64,000 bases of DNA, taken from positions 1 to 64,000 of the forward strand of contig JAQXEN010000044.1 in the NCBI GenBank assembly GCA_029250825.1. The letters are read 5' to 3'. Positions within the stretch are counted from its first letter, which is position 1, and each line of letters begins with the position of its first letter. Below the pieces are notes generated by a model. The model was not told the origin of the DNA, did no database searches, and saw nothing but the letters and a program-made list of their open reading frames with translations. Of this stretch, positions 26,945-35,709 are shown one piece after another. Both the position numbers and the translations under genes were made by a program. The DNA is from Porticoccaceae bacterium. GTDB taxonomy: Bacteria; Pseudomonadota; Gammaproteobacteria; Pseudomonadales; Porticoccaceae.

Positions 26945-28513
26945 ATGCGATATCGACGGAGGCAAAGAATGCGAAATGGATTTGTGGCACTTGCAGTGTC
27001 CCTGATAATAGCGGGCTGTTCAGTCAATCCGGTGACAGGTAAAAGTCAGCTATCCTTTATCTCGCCGCAACAGGAAGTTGCCATAGGCGAGAAAAACTAT
27101 GCCCCTTCGCGGCAATCTCAGGGTGGTGACTACTATCTTGACCCGGCGCTGCAAACCTATATCCGCGGCGTTGGCAAGAAACTCGCCGCGGTCAGTGATC
27201 GCCCAGACCTACCTTACGAATTTATTGTACTCAACAATCGAGTACCCAATGCCTGGGCACTGCCCGGGGGCAAAATCGCGATTAATGTTGGCCTGTTAGT
27301 GCTGCTCGAAGACGAGGCGCAGCTCGCCGCCGTGCTTGGCCATGAGATTGTCCACGCCGCTGCCCGTCACGGCGCAACCCAGATGACTACGGGAACACTG
27401 GCCAATATTGGCGTGGCTGCTGTGGGTGTCGCTGTGCAGGGTCAGCCTGGCGAGCAACTCTATGGCATGGCCTCGCAGTTGGGCAGCGCGGCCTGGATGG
27501 CAAAGTACGGCCGCGATGATGAGCTGGAATCCGACTATTACGGCATGGGTTATATGGCCAAAGCCGGTTATGAAGTGCAGGGGGCAGTGGAATTGCAGGA
27601 GACCTTTGTGGAGCTCAGTAAGTCCCGGGAAGCCGATTTTTTTAGTGGCCTATTTGCCAGCCATCCACCCTCAGCTCAGCGGGTCGCCGCCAATAAATTG
27701 CGCGTCGGGGACTTTGCTCCCGGGGAGCGTTATCGCCAGCGCTATCAACAGGCTATCGCCCAGCTGACTGCAGATGCCCCAGCCTATGCTGCGGAAAAGC
27801 TGGCTACTCAGGCTCTGGCTGACGAAGAGCCGGCCCTGGCCATTAAGCATTTGGACAAGGCAGTTGCCCTGCAGTCGGCAGAGGCACAGTTCTGGCTATT
27901 GCGGGGTCAGGCTTGGACCATGCTTGAGAAGCCCGGTAATGCAGAGAAATCTTACACCACGGCAATTGCCAAAAATGATGGGCTGTTTAGTCCCTACTTG
28001 GCGCGGGGTATTGTGCGTTACAAGCAGGGTAAGAAAAGCGCTGCCGAGATCGACCTCAGGCGCAGCTATACTTTATTACCTACCGCCGCCGCCAGTTACT
28101 ATCTGGGGGAGTTAGCGCTGGATAGCAAACAGTATCAGCAGGCTCAGAGCTATTTCCAGCAGGCAGCTCAGGATCGTGGAGAGTTAGGCAATCAGAGTCG
28201 CGCCAAAATCCAACAGGTCAACTTGCAGTTGCAGCCGCATACTTTTTTAGCCTTTAGTCAGGCGGTCAGCAGTAAAGGGGCGCTGTTGGTGACTGTGGTG
28301 AATACCAGCTCCCGGGCCATGCGCAGCATTGTGCTAAAGATTGAAGGCCCCCTAGGTCAAAATGGCCAGAGCCAAACTAGAACCATCAATCTGAGTAAAG
28401 ACCTACAGTCGGGGCAACAGCTGACGATCAATACTGGACTCAACTACTTTTTGCCCGACCAACAGGTGGCGCGCTTTCGCATCGCAGCCCAGAGCGCAAA
28501 GCTGATAGAATAG
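26945..28513 (+). CDS. M48 family metalloprotease lipoprotein with TPR repeats (BepA/YfgC-like)
   Basis: Lipobox ...LIIAGC; HEIVHAAARH HEXXH; AWALPGGKIAINVGLL; C-terminal TPRs. Confidence 0.88.
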   Translation: MRYRRRQRMRNGFVALAVSLIIAGCSVNPVTGKSQLSFISPQQEVAIGEKNYAPSRQSQGGDYYLDPALQTYIRGVGKKLAAVSDRPDLPYEFIVLNNRVPNAWALPGGKIAINVGLLVLLEDEAQLAAVLGHEIVHAAARHGATQMTTGTLANIGVAAVGVAVQGQPGEQLYGMASQLGSAAWMAKYGRDDELESDYYGMGYMAKAGYEVQGAVELQETFVELSKSREADFFSGLFASHPPSAQRVAANKLRVGDFAPGERYRQRYQQAIAQLTADAPAYAAEKLATQALADEEPALAIKHLDKAVALQSAEAQFWLLRGQAWTMLEKPGNAEKSYTTAIAKNDGLFSPYLARGIVRYKQGKKSAAEIDLRRSYTLLPTAAASYYLGELALDSKQYQQAQSYFQQAAQDRGELGNQSRAKIQQVNLQLQPHTFLAFSQAVSSKGALLVTVVNTSSRAMRSIVLKIEGPLGQNGQSQTRTINLSKDLQSGQQLTINTGLNYFLPDQQVARFRIAAQSAKLIE

Positions 28514-28546
28514 GGCTCTTAAAAATGCCGAGAGGAGCGTTTTATC

Positions 28547-28792
28547 ATGCAGGAGAAAAAGCAAAAGCCGCCCTGTGCTGTGTGCAAATTAATCCGCATC
28601 TATCTGTTAGTTGCAGTGCCGATCATTCTAATTATGTGGATCAGGCCGGAAGTCAGCCGACTCAAAGGCTATGACCTAACCAATATATTTTCCACGCTAA
28701 TTGGCGTGATGTTGGTCTGCACCATTCTGTGGAAGGCCTATCATGAATTTTGGAAACCTAAGATCGATGCCGCCAGAAAAAACAAAGATTGA
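28547..28792 (+). CDS. Small hypothetical membrane protein, two predicted TM segments
   Basis: 81 aa ORF, hydrophobic stretches LLVAVPIILIMWI and STLIGVMLVCTILW. Confidence 0.55.
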   Translation: MQEKKQKPPCAVCKLIRIYLLVAVPIILIMWIRPEVSRLKGYDLTNIFSTLIGVMLVCTILWKAYHEFWKPKIDAARKNKD

Positions 28793-28952
28793 TTGCTGGG
28801 GCTGTCGTCATTTCCAGATAACCCATCAGCCGAAAACTCCTTACGGCTGCCAAGCTATGGGCTTTAAATCGAAGATATTGCCGTGCCTCGCAGTGGCTCA
28901 GATCGATGGCACCAAGTGCCTGAGTTTTCAGCCAAAACCGCCGCTGAAGTAA
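28767..28952 (+). CDS. Small Cys-rich conserved protein
   Basis: MPPEKTKIDCWGCRHFQITHQPKTPYGCQAMGFKSKILPCLAVAQIDGTKCLSF; four spaced cysteines suggest metal binding. Confidence 0.6.
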   Translation: MPPEKTKIDCWGCRHFQITHQPKTPYGCQAMGFKSKILPCLAVAQIDGTKCLSFQPKPPLK

Positions 28953-28958
28953 CCTTGC

Positions 28959-29540
28959 TTACTCGTCTCGCACCAGCATAAAGGGCTGGGCGATTTTCCG
29001 TGCCTGACGGCAAGACAGACGGCCGCTATAGGTGTTTACTGCACAGCGAAACACATCCTGATGCAAGCTTTTGCTTGAGGTCCAATGGTTTGCCACATCG
29101 ATCTCGGGAAACACATTGTGATTGATCGCAGGGGCCACGCAGGACTCTTCGGTGACCGACTGCATTTCTCTATCCGTGGGTACACGCCAGGTAATTCCGG
29201 ACTTCTCCGAGAACTCCTCGGCATAGGCCATAGCATCGTCCCACTCGAGATAGAGTATTTCCCCTTTGCAGCGGAAATTTGAATAGCGCTGACCAGCAGA
29301 GCAGCGATACCAGATAATATCGTTCTCAGTATCTTTGGCGAAGCCTTCGTTATTTACCTCAAAGCGACCTTTGTCACCCCGAGCAATACTATCGGCGCAG
29401 CTTTCGACACTACGATAATCACCGCAGCTGTTCAGCATCAGTAACAGGGTCGCGCCGGATAACAGTGACAAAACTCTGCGGCCGGGCAATTTACTTAATC
29501 TCGAAATCACGGTGTAGCCTCCTGATAACTGAATGGACAT
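28959..29540 (-). CDS. DUF1566-domain putative lipoprotein
   Basis: Signal-like N-terminus ending LMLNSC; WDDAMAYAEEF...ITWRVPTDREM...HWTSSKS typical of DUF1566. Confidence 0.65.
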   Translation of the reverse strand: MSIQLSGGYTVISRLSKLPGRRVLSLLSGATLLLMLNSCGDYRSVESCADSIARGDKGRFEVNNEGFAKDTENDIIWYRCSAGQRYSNFRCKGEILYLEWDDAMAYAEEFSEKSGITWRVPTDREMQSVTEESCVAPAINHNVFPEIDVANHWTSSKSLHQDVFRCAVNTYSGRLSCRQARKIAQPFMLVRDE

Positions 29541-29986
29541 AGCCCTTTGATGTTAACTCTCAGTGCTGAGTGTCGCGCCCTATCGAACTATTCCAAATAT
29601 GTATTTACACTACTATATAAGCATAGCTTACTATATCTCTCAGCGTTTAATTTGCTGTAAGACACCATTTGTTAATAATCGGCAGTTGGGGGCAAAACTC
29701 TAGTTAAGCCGATCTAATAAAAGCTTGTGCCTGTGCTTGATACCCGAAACTGGCGTTTCGGTGATGAATCACAGTGGGCAATGTAAATGCGCTATTAACA
29801 ATCCTCAATATTTTTACAGAGCTGCCGATATATAGAGACAGGCACTCAGAAAGTGTATTTTGCCGACCGCAGCAAAGGGATTAGATCTAGCCGCGCAGGC
29901 TGATCGAAAAATGTAAGCAACAATATTATCGCCGTTTTACCTCTGGGTCAGATGGCAGAAATTTTTGAAATGTGTAAGGAATATTC

Positions 29987-30739
29987 ATGGATCTCGCAAC
30001 GATTATTGGCCTGCTAGGCGCCTTCGGTTTGATTTTTATGGCGATCGACGACATGGCCGCATTTATCGATACCCCATCGCTGCTAATCGTGGTCGGTGGT
30101 TCGATCATGGTTGTTATGTTCCGCTCTTCCCTTGGAGAGTTTCTGGGTGCAGTGGGCGTGATGGGCAAAACTTTCAAAAATAAGCTCGATGAACCAGCTA
30201 CATTGATTGAGCAAATTGTAGAGCTTGCCACGATCGCGCGAAAAGACGGCATGATCGCCCTAGAAGGCCAGGAGATCGCCAATCCATTTCTCTCCAAAGC
30301 GGTATCCATGTTAGTCGATGGCACCGATGCCACGATTATCAAAAGCTCACTGGATAGAGAGTTGGCCAGCACCAAGATGCGACATGCTCGGGGGGCGAAA
30401 ATATTCTCTGCCTGGGGTGAAATTGCCCCGGCAATGGGGATGATCGGAACCTTGATTGGGCTGGTACAGATGCTCGGCAATATGGGCGATCCCAAGTCCA
30501 TTGGTCCAGCCATGGCAGTTGCTCTACTGACCACCATGTACGGTGCTATCTTGGCCAACGTGATCTGTCTGCCTATCGCCATGAAATTAGAGAATCAGGC
30601 GGACTTAGAAGCGGCTAATAATGAACTGATTATCGAAGGCATACTGTTTATTCAGGATGGCGGTAACCCCCGTGTACTGAGTGACTTCCTCGGCTCCTTC
30701 CTCGATCCGAAAGCTCGCTCCAAACTTGCTGCTGCGTAA
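29987..30739 (+). CDS. motA: Flagellar stator protein MotA/PomA
   Basis: MDLATIIGLLGAFGLIFMAI; PAMGMIGTLIGLVQMLGNM; ALLTTMYGAILAN. Confidence 0.95.
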   Translation: MDLATIIGLLGAFGLIFMAIDDMAAFIDTPSLLIVVGGSIMVVMFRSSLGEFLGAVGVMGKTFKNKLDEPATLIEQIVELATIARKDGMIALEGQEIANPFLSKAVSMLVDGTDATIIKSSLDRELASTKMRHARGAKIFSAWGEIAPAMGMIGTLIGLVQMLGNMGDPKSIGPAMAVALLTTMYGAILANVICLPIAMKLENQADLEAANNELIIEGILFIQDGGNPRVLSDFLGSFLDPKARSKLAAA

Positions 30740-30747
30740 CTGAGACC

Positions 30748-31944
30748 ATGGCAGAAGACCAAGAACTAGAACAGGACGCAGCGGGGGGCGAAGTACAGGA
30801 GCCAGCCCCGGCGCCGGCTGACGAATGTCCACCCTGTAAGGGCGGGGCGCCGGCCTGGATGGCGACCTTTGCCGATATGGCCACCCTGTTGATGGCGTTC
30901 TTTGTTTTGCTGCTCTCCTTTGCCGAAGTCAATGTACCCAAATACAAGCAGATCGCCGGCTCTCTCAGGTCGGCTTTTGGTGTTGCTCGTATCGTCCCCA
31001 AAATTGCTATTCCCACCGCCACTAGTTTGGTGAAACAGGAGTACACACCAGCACTGGCCGAACCCACTGTGATAGACCAAAAACGTCAGCGCTCGGAAGA
31101 TATTACCCAAGAGTTTATTGTTAAAAAAACCGAGGAAAAAACCGCTGATTTTAAAACCCAGCAAGAGTTCCGCAGTGTCCAAGAGGCCCTTGCCGAGCAG
31201 ATTGAGCAGGGTCAGGTGTCTGTCAGCATCGAAGATAATAAGGTTGTGGTTGAGCTGCGCTCCGACAGCAGCAGTGGCGGTCAGGACAAAAACGATTCCG
31301 GCGAAGGCGCCGGCGGCCCAGTGAGTCAGGTGACCATTGAAGTGGCATCGAAAGTGGTTGATCTGCAGTCGAGTATCTCCACCGAAATTGAAGTGCGCAA
31401 ACAGTCTATGGCCTCTGGTGACCAGAGTGGCGGCGCTCAGTCAGACAGCGACAGCAGCCAATCATCCGGCGGCAGCGCAGACCAGCGGCGGCAGGATGTT
31501 GACGATCAATTTCAGCAGATCCGCATGTCCCTAGCCGCGGATATTCAAAGTGGACTCGCCGAAGTAGAGCGCGAGGGTGACCGGATTATTGTGCGCCTTG
31601 CCAGTCAGGGCTCCTTTGTTTCAGGCAGTGCCAATCTGCAGCCGGGTTTTGCCGGTCTGTTGACCCGTGTTGGCAATTCCCTGTCAGCAACCCGAGGCAA
31701 AGTGCGAGTCGAAGGCCACACCGACAATATTCCGGTGGCCTTTAGTGAGCGATTTAATTCCAACTGGGATCTCTCCGCGGCACGTTCAGCCTCAGTGGCT
31801 GACTTTTTTGCTCAGAACTCTGAGCTTGATCAGGGCTCTATCACCGTCGCTGGATTTGCCGATACCAGACCTATTGAAACAAATAATACCGCTGCGGGCC
31901 GCGCTCGCAATCGCCGTATTGAGGTGATCGTCGATGGCTCTTAA
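30748..31944 (+). CDS. motB: Flagellar stator protein MotB/PomB paralog 1
   Basis: APAWMATFADMATLLMAFFVLLLSF TM/plug; C-terminal OmpA domain VEGHTDNIP...NRRIEVIV. Confidence 0.93.
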   Translation: MAEDQELEQDAAGGEVQEPAPAPADECPPCKGGAPAWMATFADMATLLMAFFVLLLSFAEVNVPKYKQIAGSLRSAFGVARIVPKIAIPTATSLVKQEYTPALAEPTVIDQKRQRSEDITQEFIVKKTEEKTADFKTQQEFRSVQEALAEQIEQGQVSVSIEDNKVVVELRSDSSSGGQDKNDSGEGAGGPVSQVTIEVASKVVDLQSSISTEIEVRKQSMASGDQSGGAQSDSDSSQSSGGSADQRRQDVDDQFQQIRMSLAADIQSGLAEVEREGDRIIVRLASQGSFVSGSANLQPGFAGLLTRVGNSLSATRGKVRVEGHTDNIPVAFSERFNSNWDLSAARSASVADFFAQNSELDQGSITVAGFADTRPIETNNTAAGRARNRRIEVIVDGS

Positions 31945-32008
31945 ACAACCGAGATATCTCATTGTCGCTTTTTTAATGGTATTCCCTGCAATGTCGGGAG
32001 GCTGTTGA
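31934..32008 (+). CDS. Putative 24-codon micro-ORF between the two motB genes
   Basis: ATG..TGA encoding MALKQPRYLIVAFLMVFPAMSGGC; overlaps motB1 stop and ends 1 nt before motB2 ATG; the GGGAGG near its end is the likely motB2 RBS. Confidence 0.25.
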   Translation: MALKQPRYLIVAFLMVFPAMSGGC

Positions 32009-32009
32009 T

Positions 32010-33257
32010 ATGGCCGAAGAACTAGAAGACATCAAGCCAACTGAGGGCGCTGCTGAAGAGACTGTAGTCGAAGAGGCTGTAGGTGAAGAGGGCGTATCTG
32101 AGCCAGGTGCGGGCGAGGAAGCAATAGATTTACCGCCGCCACCGCCAGAGGAACCCGCGGAAGAAGCGGATTGCCCCCCCTGTAAAAGCGGCGCGCCGGC
32201 ATGGATGGCAACCTTTGCCGATATGGCCACATTGCTGATGGCATTCTTTGTTTTGATTCTCTCCTTTGCCCATATGAATGTGCCCAAGTTCAAAGAAGTC
32301 AGTGGCTCCATGAACGACAAGTTTGGTGTGCAGAAAATTGTCCCCACAGTGGAACAGCCCACCGCCGACAATATTATTGCCAAGCAGTACATCACCGCCA
32401 AGGTCGATCCGACTCTGTTAGATGTGATTCAGGAACAGACAACCTCAGAGCCTCAGCCGGAAGAGCCAGTGTTAAAAGACCAGCTGAAAAAGAATGACTT
32501 TGATACCAATGCCGATGTTGAACTGTTGCAAAAAACATTGGCCAAAGAGATTGCCGAGGGCAAAGTTAAAATCACCATTAAAGACAAGAAGTTGGTTGTG
32601 GAGGTGGTAACAGAGGCGAAGAGCGGCAGGCAGGGCGAAGCCAATAAGAGCAAGTCTGGCGCCAAACTGATGCAGACTGACCTAGAGATTTATGCCAAGG
32701 TCGCTAACGCTCAGGCCGAGGTCAAGTCACAGATTGAAGTAGTGGAAGCCTCCCCCGAGACGCTCTCCGGAGATCTAAGTGGTCGTGGCAATGAAGCGGG
32801 TGAAAAGGCCATTGCCGATCAATATACCAAGATTCGCGCGCGGCTCTCCAATGAGATTGCTCAGGGCTTAGCTGAAGTGGAGCGTGATGGAGACAAGGTC
32901 ATTGTGCGACTCACCGAGCGCGGTTCTTTCCGCAGTGGTTATGCCGACTTACAGCCGAGCTTCAAACCCCTGCTCGACAAGGTCGGTCAGTCGATTACAG
33001 ATGGCCCGGGCCTGATTACCATCGAGGGCCATACCGACAATATACCTATGGCCTTTAGCGAGCGCTTTAAGTCCAACTGGGATCTCTCTGCAGCCCGCTC
33101 AGCCGCCGTAGCGGATTATCTCCTCGATCGCTCGACCATTAGAGAGGGTCGTGTCACGGTGACAGGATTGGCCGACACCAAACCACTGGTGCCCAATGAC
33201 TCCCCAGCGGGGCGCTCAAAAAACCGTCGCATCGAAGTCATTATTGACGGCAGCTAG
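32010..33257 (+). CDS. Flagellar stator protein MotB/PomB paralog 2
   Basis: CPPCKSGAPAWMATFADMATLLMAFFVLILSF; OmpA domain IEGHTDNIPMAFSERF...NRRIEVIID. Confidence 0.92.
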   Translation: MAEELEDIKPTEGAAEETVVEEAVGEEGVSEPGAGEEAIDLPPPPPEEPAEEADCPPCKSGAPAWMATFADMATLLMAFFVLILSFAHMNVPKFKEVSGSMNDKFGVQKIVPTVEQPTADNIIAKQYITAKVDPTLLDVIQEQTTSEPQPEEPVLKDQLKKNDFDTNADVELLQKTLAKEIAEGKVKITIKDKKLVVEVVTEAKSGRQGEANKSKSGAKLMQTDLEIYAKVANAQAEVKSQIEVVEASPETLSGDLSGRGNEAGEKAIADQYTKIRARLSNEIAQGLAEVERDGDKVIVRLTERGSFRSGYADLQPSFKPLLDKVGQSITDGPGLITIEGHTDNIPMAFSERFKSNWDLSAARSAAVADYLLDRSTIREGRVTVTGLADTKPLVPNDSPAGRSKNRRIEVIIDGS

Positions 33258-34162
33258 CCACCGCGTTTTTCTTCAATCAGTGCAAAGATTGCCTTGGCAT
33301 GCTCCTCGGTAATCTTAAATCTCTCGCGCAACTCCTCAATATGGCACTGCTCATCATCAGTGACAATGCCATCACTCAGGGCCGAGGCGATCTCAGCTTC
33401 AAAAATAGCTTCCCGGCGTGCCATCTGATTGGAAAATGCCGAGGCCACAATACCAGTGAGCAGGGCCACAGTGCAGACACCTAAGAGAGCGGTAAGGGCG
33501 CCAATGCTCTGTCCCAGGGGGGTGATGGGATAGACATCACCATAGCCCACAGTGGTCAGGGTAATCAGCGCCCACCACATAGTCTGGGGAATCGAGGCAA
33601 ACTTTTCCGGCTGCGCATCGTACTCGGCGAGATACATCAGCGAGCTGGATAAAAACAGCGCAATACCCATCAGGTAGAGTGCGGCAAAAAATGAGCGGCG
33701 CTCTTGATAGATAGCAGAAAACAAATCTTCAAGGGCAGAAGAGTAGTGGGAAATCTTTAGCAAGCGCACCAGACGCAAGACTCGCAACCAGCGCAAATCG
33801 ACACCGCCCATGAGCAGCGGCAAGATACTGGGTAGAATTGCCAACAGATCAATAATACCGGTAAAGCTAAAGATATAATTAAACCGCCGGCCACTTGCGG
33901 TGGCCGCTTTGTTCTCTTGATCCGCGGCCACAGACCAAATACGCAAGCTGTATTCAATCAGGAAAATGCTTACCGAAACCGCTTCAAAGATAATCAGTGG
34001 TGTTCGATAGAGGCTATTAAAACTCTCAACCGACTCGAGGCAAACGGCAATTAAATTAAGTACGATTAGTATCGACAGAAACATATCGCAGCTGCGACTG
34101 GCGCGATCACCACCATTGCTCTTGTTGAGGATCGCCATAACCCTCTGCTGACTCAGCATCAT
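33254..34162 (-). CDS. Voltage-gated potassium channel (6TM) family
   Basis: S4-like LRWLRVLRLVRLLK and selectivity filter TLTTVGYGD. Confidence 0.9.
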   Translation of the reverse strand: MMLSQQRVMAILNKSNGGDRASRSCDMFLSILIVLNLIAVCLESVESFNSLYRTPLIIFEAVSVSIFLIEYSLRIWSVAADQENKAATASGRRFNYIFSFTGIIDLLAILPSILPLLMGGVDLRWLRVLRLVRLLKISHYSSALEDLFSAIYQERRSFFAALYLMGIALFLSSSLMYLAEYDAQPEKFASIPQTMWWALITLTTVGYGDVYPITPLGQSIGALTALLGVCTVALLTGIVASAFSNQMARREAIFEAEIASALSDGIVTDDEQCHIEELRERFKITEEHAKAIFALIEEKRGG

Positions 34163-34388
34163 TTTTTTGGTGCTCCCCTGTGGCTATTTTTTTATCCTGC
34201 GCGCAGTTATGCCATGTAGAGAAGATAGCTGTCAAGAGCATGTACGCTGCTATACAAGCAGCATTCACATGCGAGGGGAGGTTATATGGGGACTGTGTGA
34301 CAGGCCGCAACCAATACTGAGGCTGTGGCTGTTCTGGGGAATACGATTAAAAAGTGCGGCTAAAATTCGATAATTAAAGCCGCGCTTT

Positions 34389-34805
34389 CTATGACGCCAT
34401 AGCGATAGGCTGTTCTTTTAACAGGCCTGGCAAAAGTTTCCATGCACTGCGAATTTCGTTGATCAAGCCTTTTACTTCATTGAGAGCGTTGATGTCATTG
34501 TGGAGGTTGGCGAACAGTACACGTCGAATCATATATTCATAGAGTTCACTGAGATTGCGCGCCAGATCCGAACCCTTTTTAAAGTCTAAAGAATCTTGCA
34601 GGCCATAGAGAATGCTCGTGGCGCGATTTAATGCGCGGCATTTTTCCTGAATATTCTTACGCTGTATTTCGCCTTCGGCAACCGCCAGAGTATCAATCAG
34701 ACCATCGAATAACATTTGAATAAGCTGAACGCCATCTGCGTAGGGAACCGCAGAACCGACATGTACGTTGTGGTATGCGTTTAGCGCTTTGTTTTTCAAT
34801 GCCAT
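34389..34805 (-). CDS. fliS: Flagellin export chaperone FliS
   Basis: AYHNVHVGSAVPYADGVQLIQMLFDGLIDTLAVAEG...LSELYEYMIRRVLFAN. Confidence 0.93.
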   Translation of the reverse strand: MALKNKALNAYHNVHVGSAVPYADGVQLIQMLFDGLIDTLAVAEGEIQRKNIQEKCRALNRATSILYGLQDSLDFKKGSDLARNLSELYEYMIRRVLFANLHNDINALNEVKGLINEIRSAWKLLPGLLKEQPIAMAS

Positions 34806-34969
34806 GCTAGATATCTCCGATTAACTAATTCCTGTTGCTTAATAATAGAATCGGGATCTATTCGGATTTCTTTAGGGCTAAATGGCGTTTTATTTATTTA
34901 GTTTTAGCTTTGCTCTTTATTCAGTTCTCTATTAATTTCTTATTTAAACTCTTTACTGAAAGTAATGGT

Positions 34970-35668
34970 TTAGGGGCAGTCGCTATAGCCACTCTCGACA
35001 CAGCCTCTAGCCGCCATCTCCGCTGCGACAATCTGTTGGTCATCCAGCTTCAGTTTGGCGATATCTGCGATATCCGATGTCGCCGCCTGACCGTTTAGCC
35101 GCGCCACCTCACTCCATGCCAGAGCTTCAAATGGCTTCGACTTTTCAGCCGCGCCAGCCTGTAGCATAAAGGCATACATAAACTGGGCATTGCCGTAGGC
35201 CTTTAAAGCACCTTTTTTAAACCAGTGTTTGGCCAGTTGATAATTCAGCTCGACGCCCTTGCCCTCGTGATAGGCGAGGCCCAGCATATACTCAGAATCC
35301 ACCAGCTCTTGCAGTGCTGCACGCTTAAACCACTTGGCTGCAGTACGCTGATTCTCCGCCACGCCGTAGCCGTGGTAATAGAGCATCCCCATGTTGTGTT
35401 GCGCCTCCGCCAGACCCTGATCGGCGGCCTGCCTATACCAGTTCATCGCCTCAGTGTAATTTTGTGAAACACCAAAACCCTGCTCATAGAGATAGCCTAC
35501 ATTATTCTGTGCTTCGGCTGCCCCCTCATTGGCGAGTTTAAGCCAGGCACGCATCGCCGTAGCATAGTGGGCGCGATCCAGAGCACTGAGTCCCGCCTCA
35601 AAGGGGCCGGCGTGAGCCGAACCACCAATCAGAGCGATGCATAAAAGGACAAGTTGTAACTGTTTCAT
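34970..35668 (-). CDS. Sel1-repeat (TPR-like) secreted protein
   Basis: Signal peptide then tandem repeats AEAQNNVGYLYEQGFGVSQNYTEAMNWYRQAADQG. Confidence 0.9.
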   Translation of the reverse strand: MKQLQLVLLCIALIGGSAHAGPFEAGLSALDRAHYATAMRAWLKLANEGAAEAQNNVGYLYEQGFGVSQNYTEAMNWYRQAADQGLAEAQHNMGMLYYHGYGVAENQRTAAKWFKRAALQELVDSEYMLGLAYHEGKGVELNYQLAKHWFKKGALKAYGNAQFMYAFMLQAGAAEKSKPFEALAWSEVARLNGQAATSDIADIAKLKLDDQQIVAAEMAARGCVESGYSDCP

Positions 35669-35709
35669 AGGGTTTCTATCTCTATGTCTCTAACACTAAA
35701 AAGGGTTTA

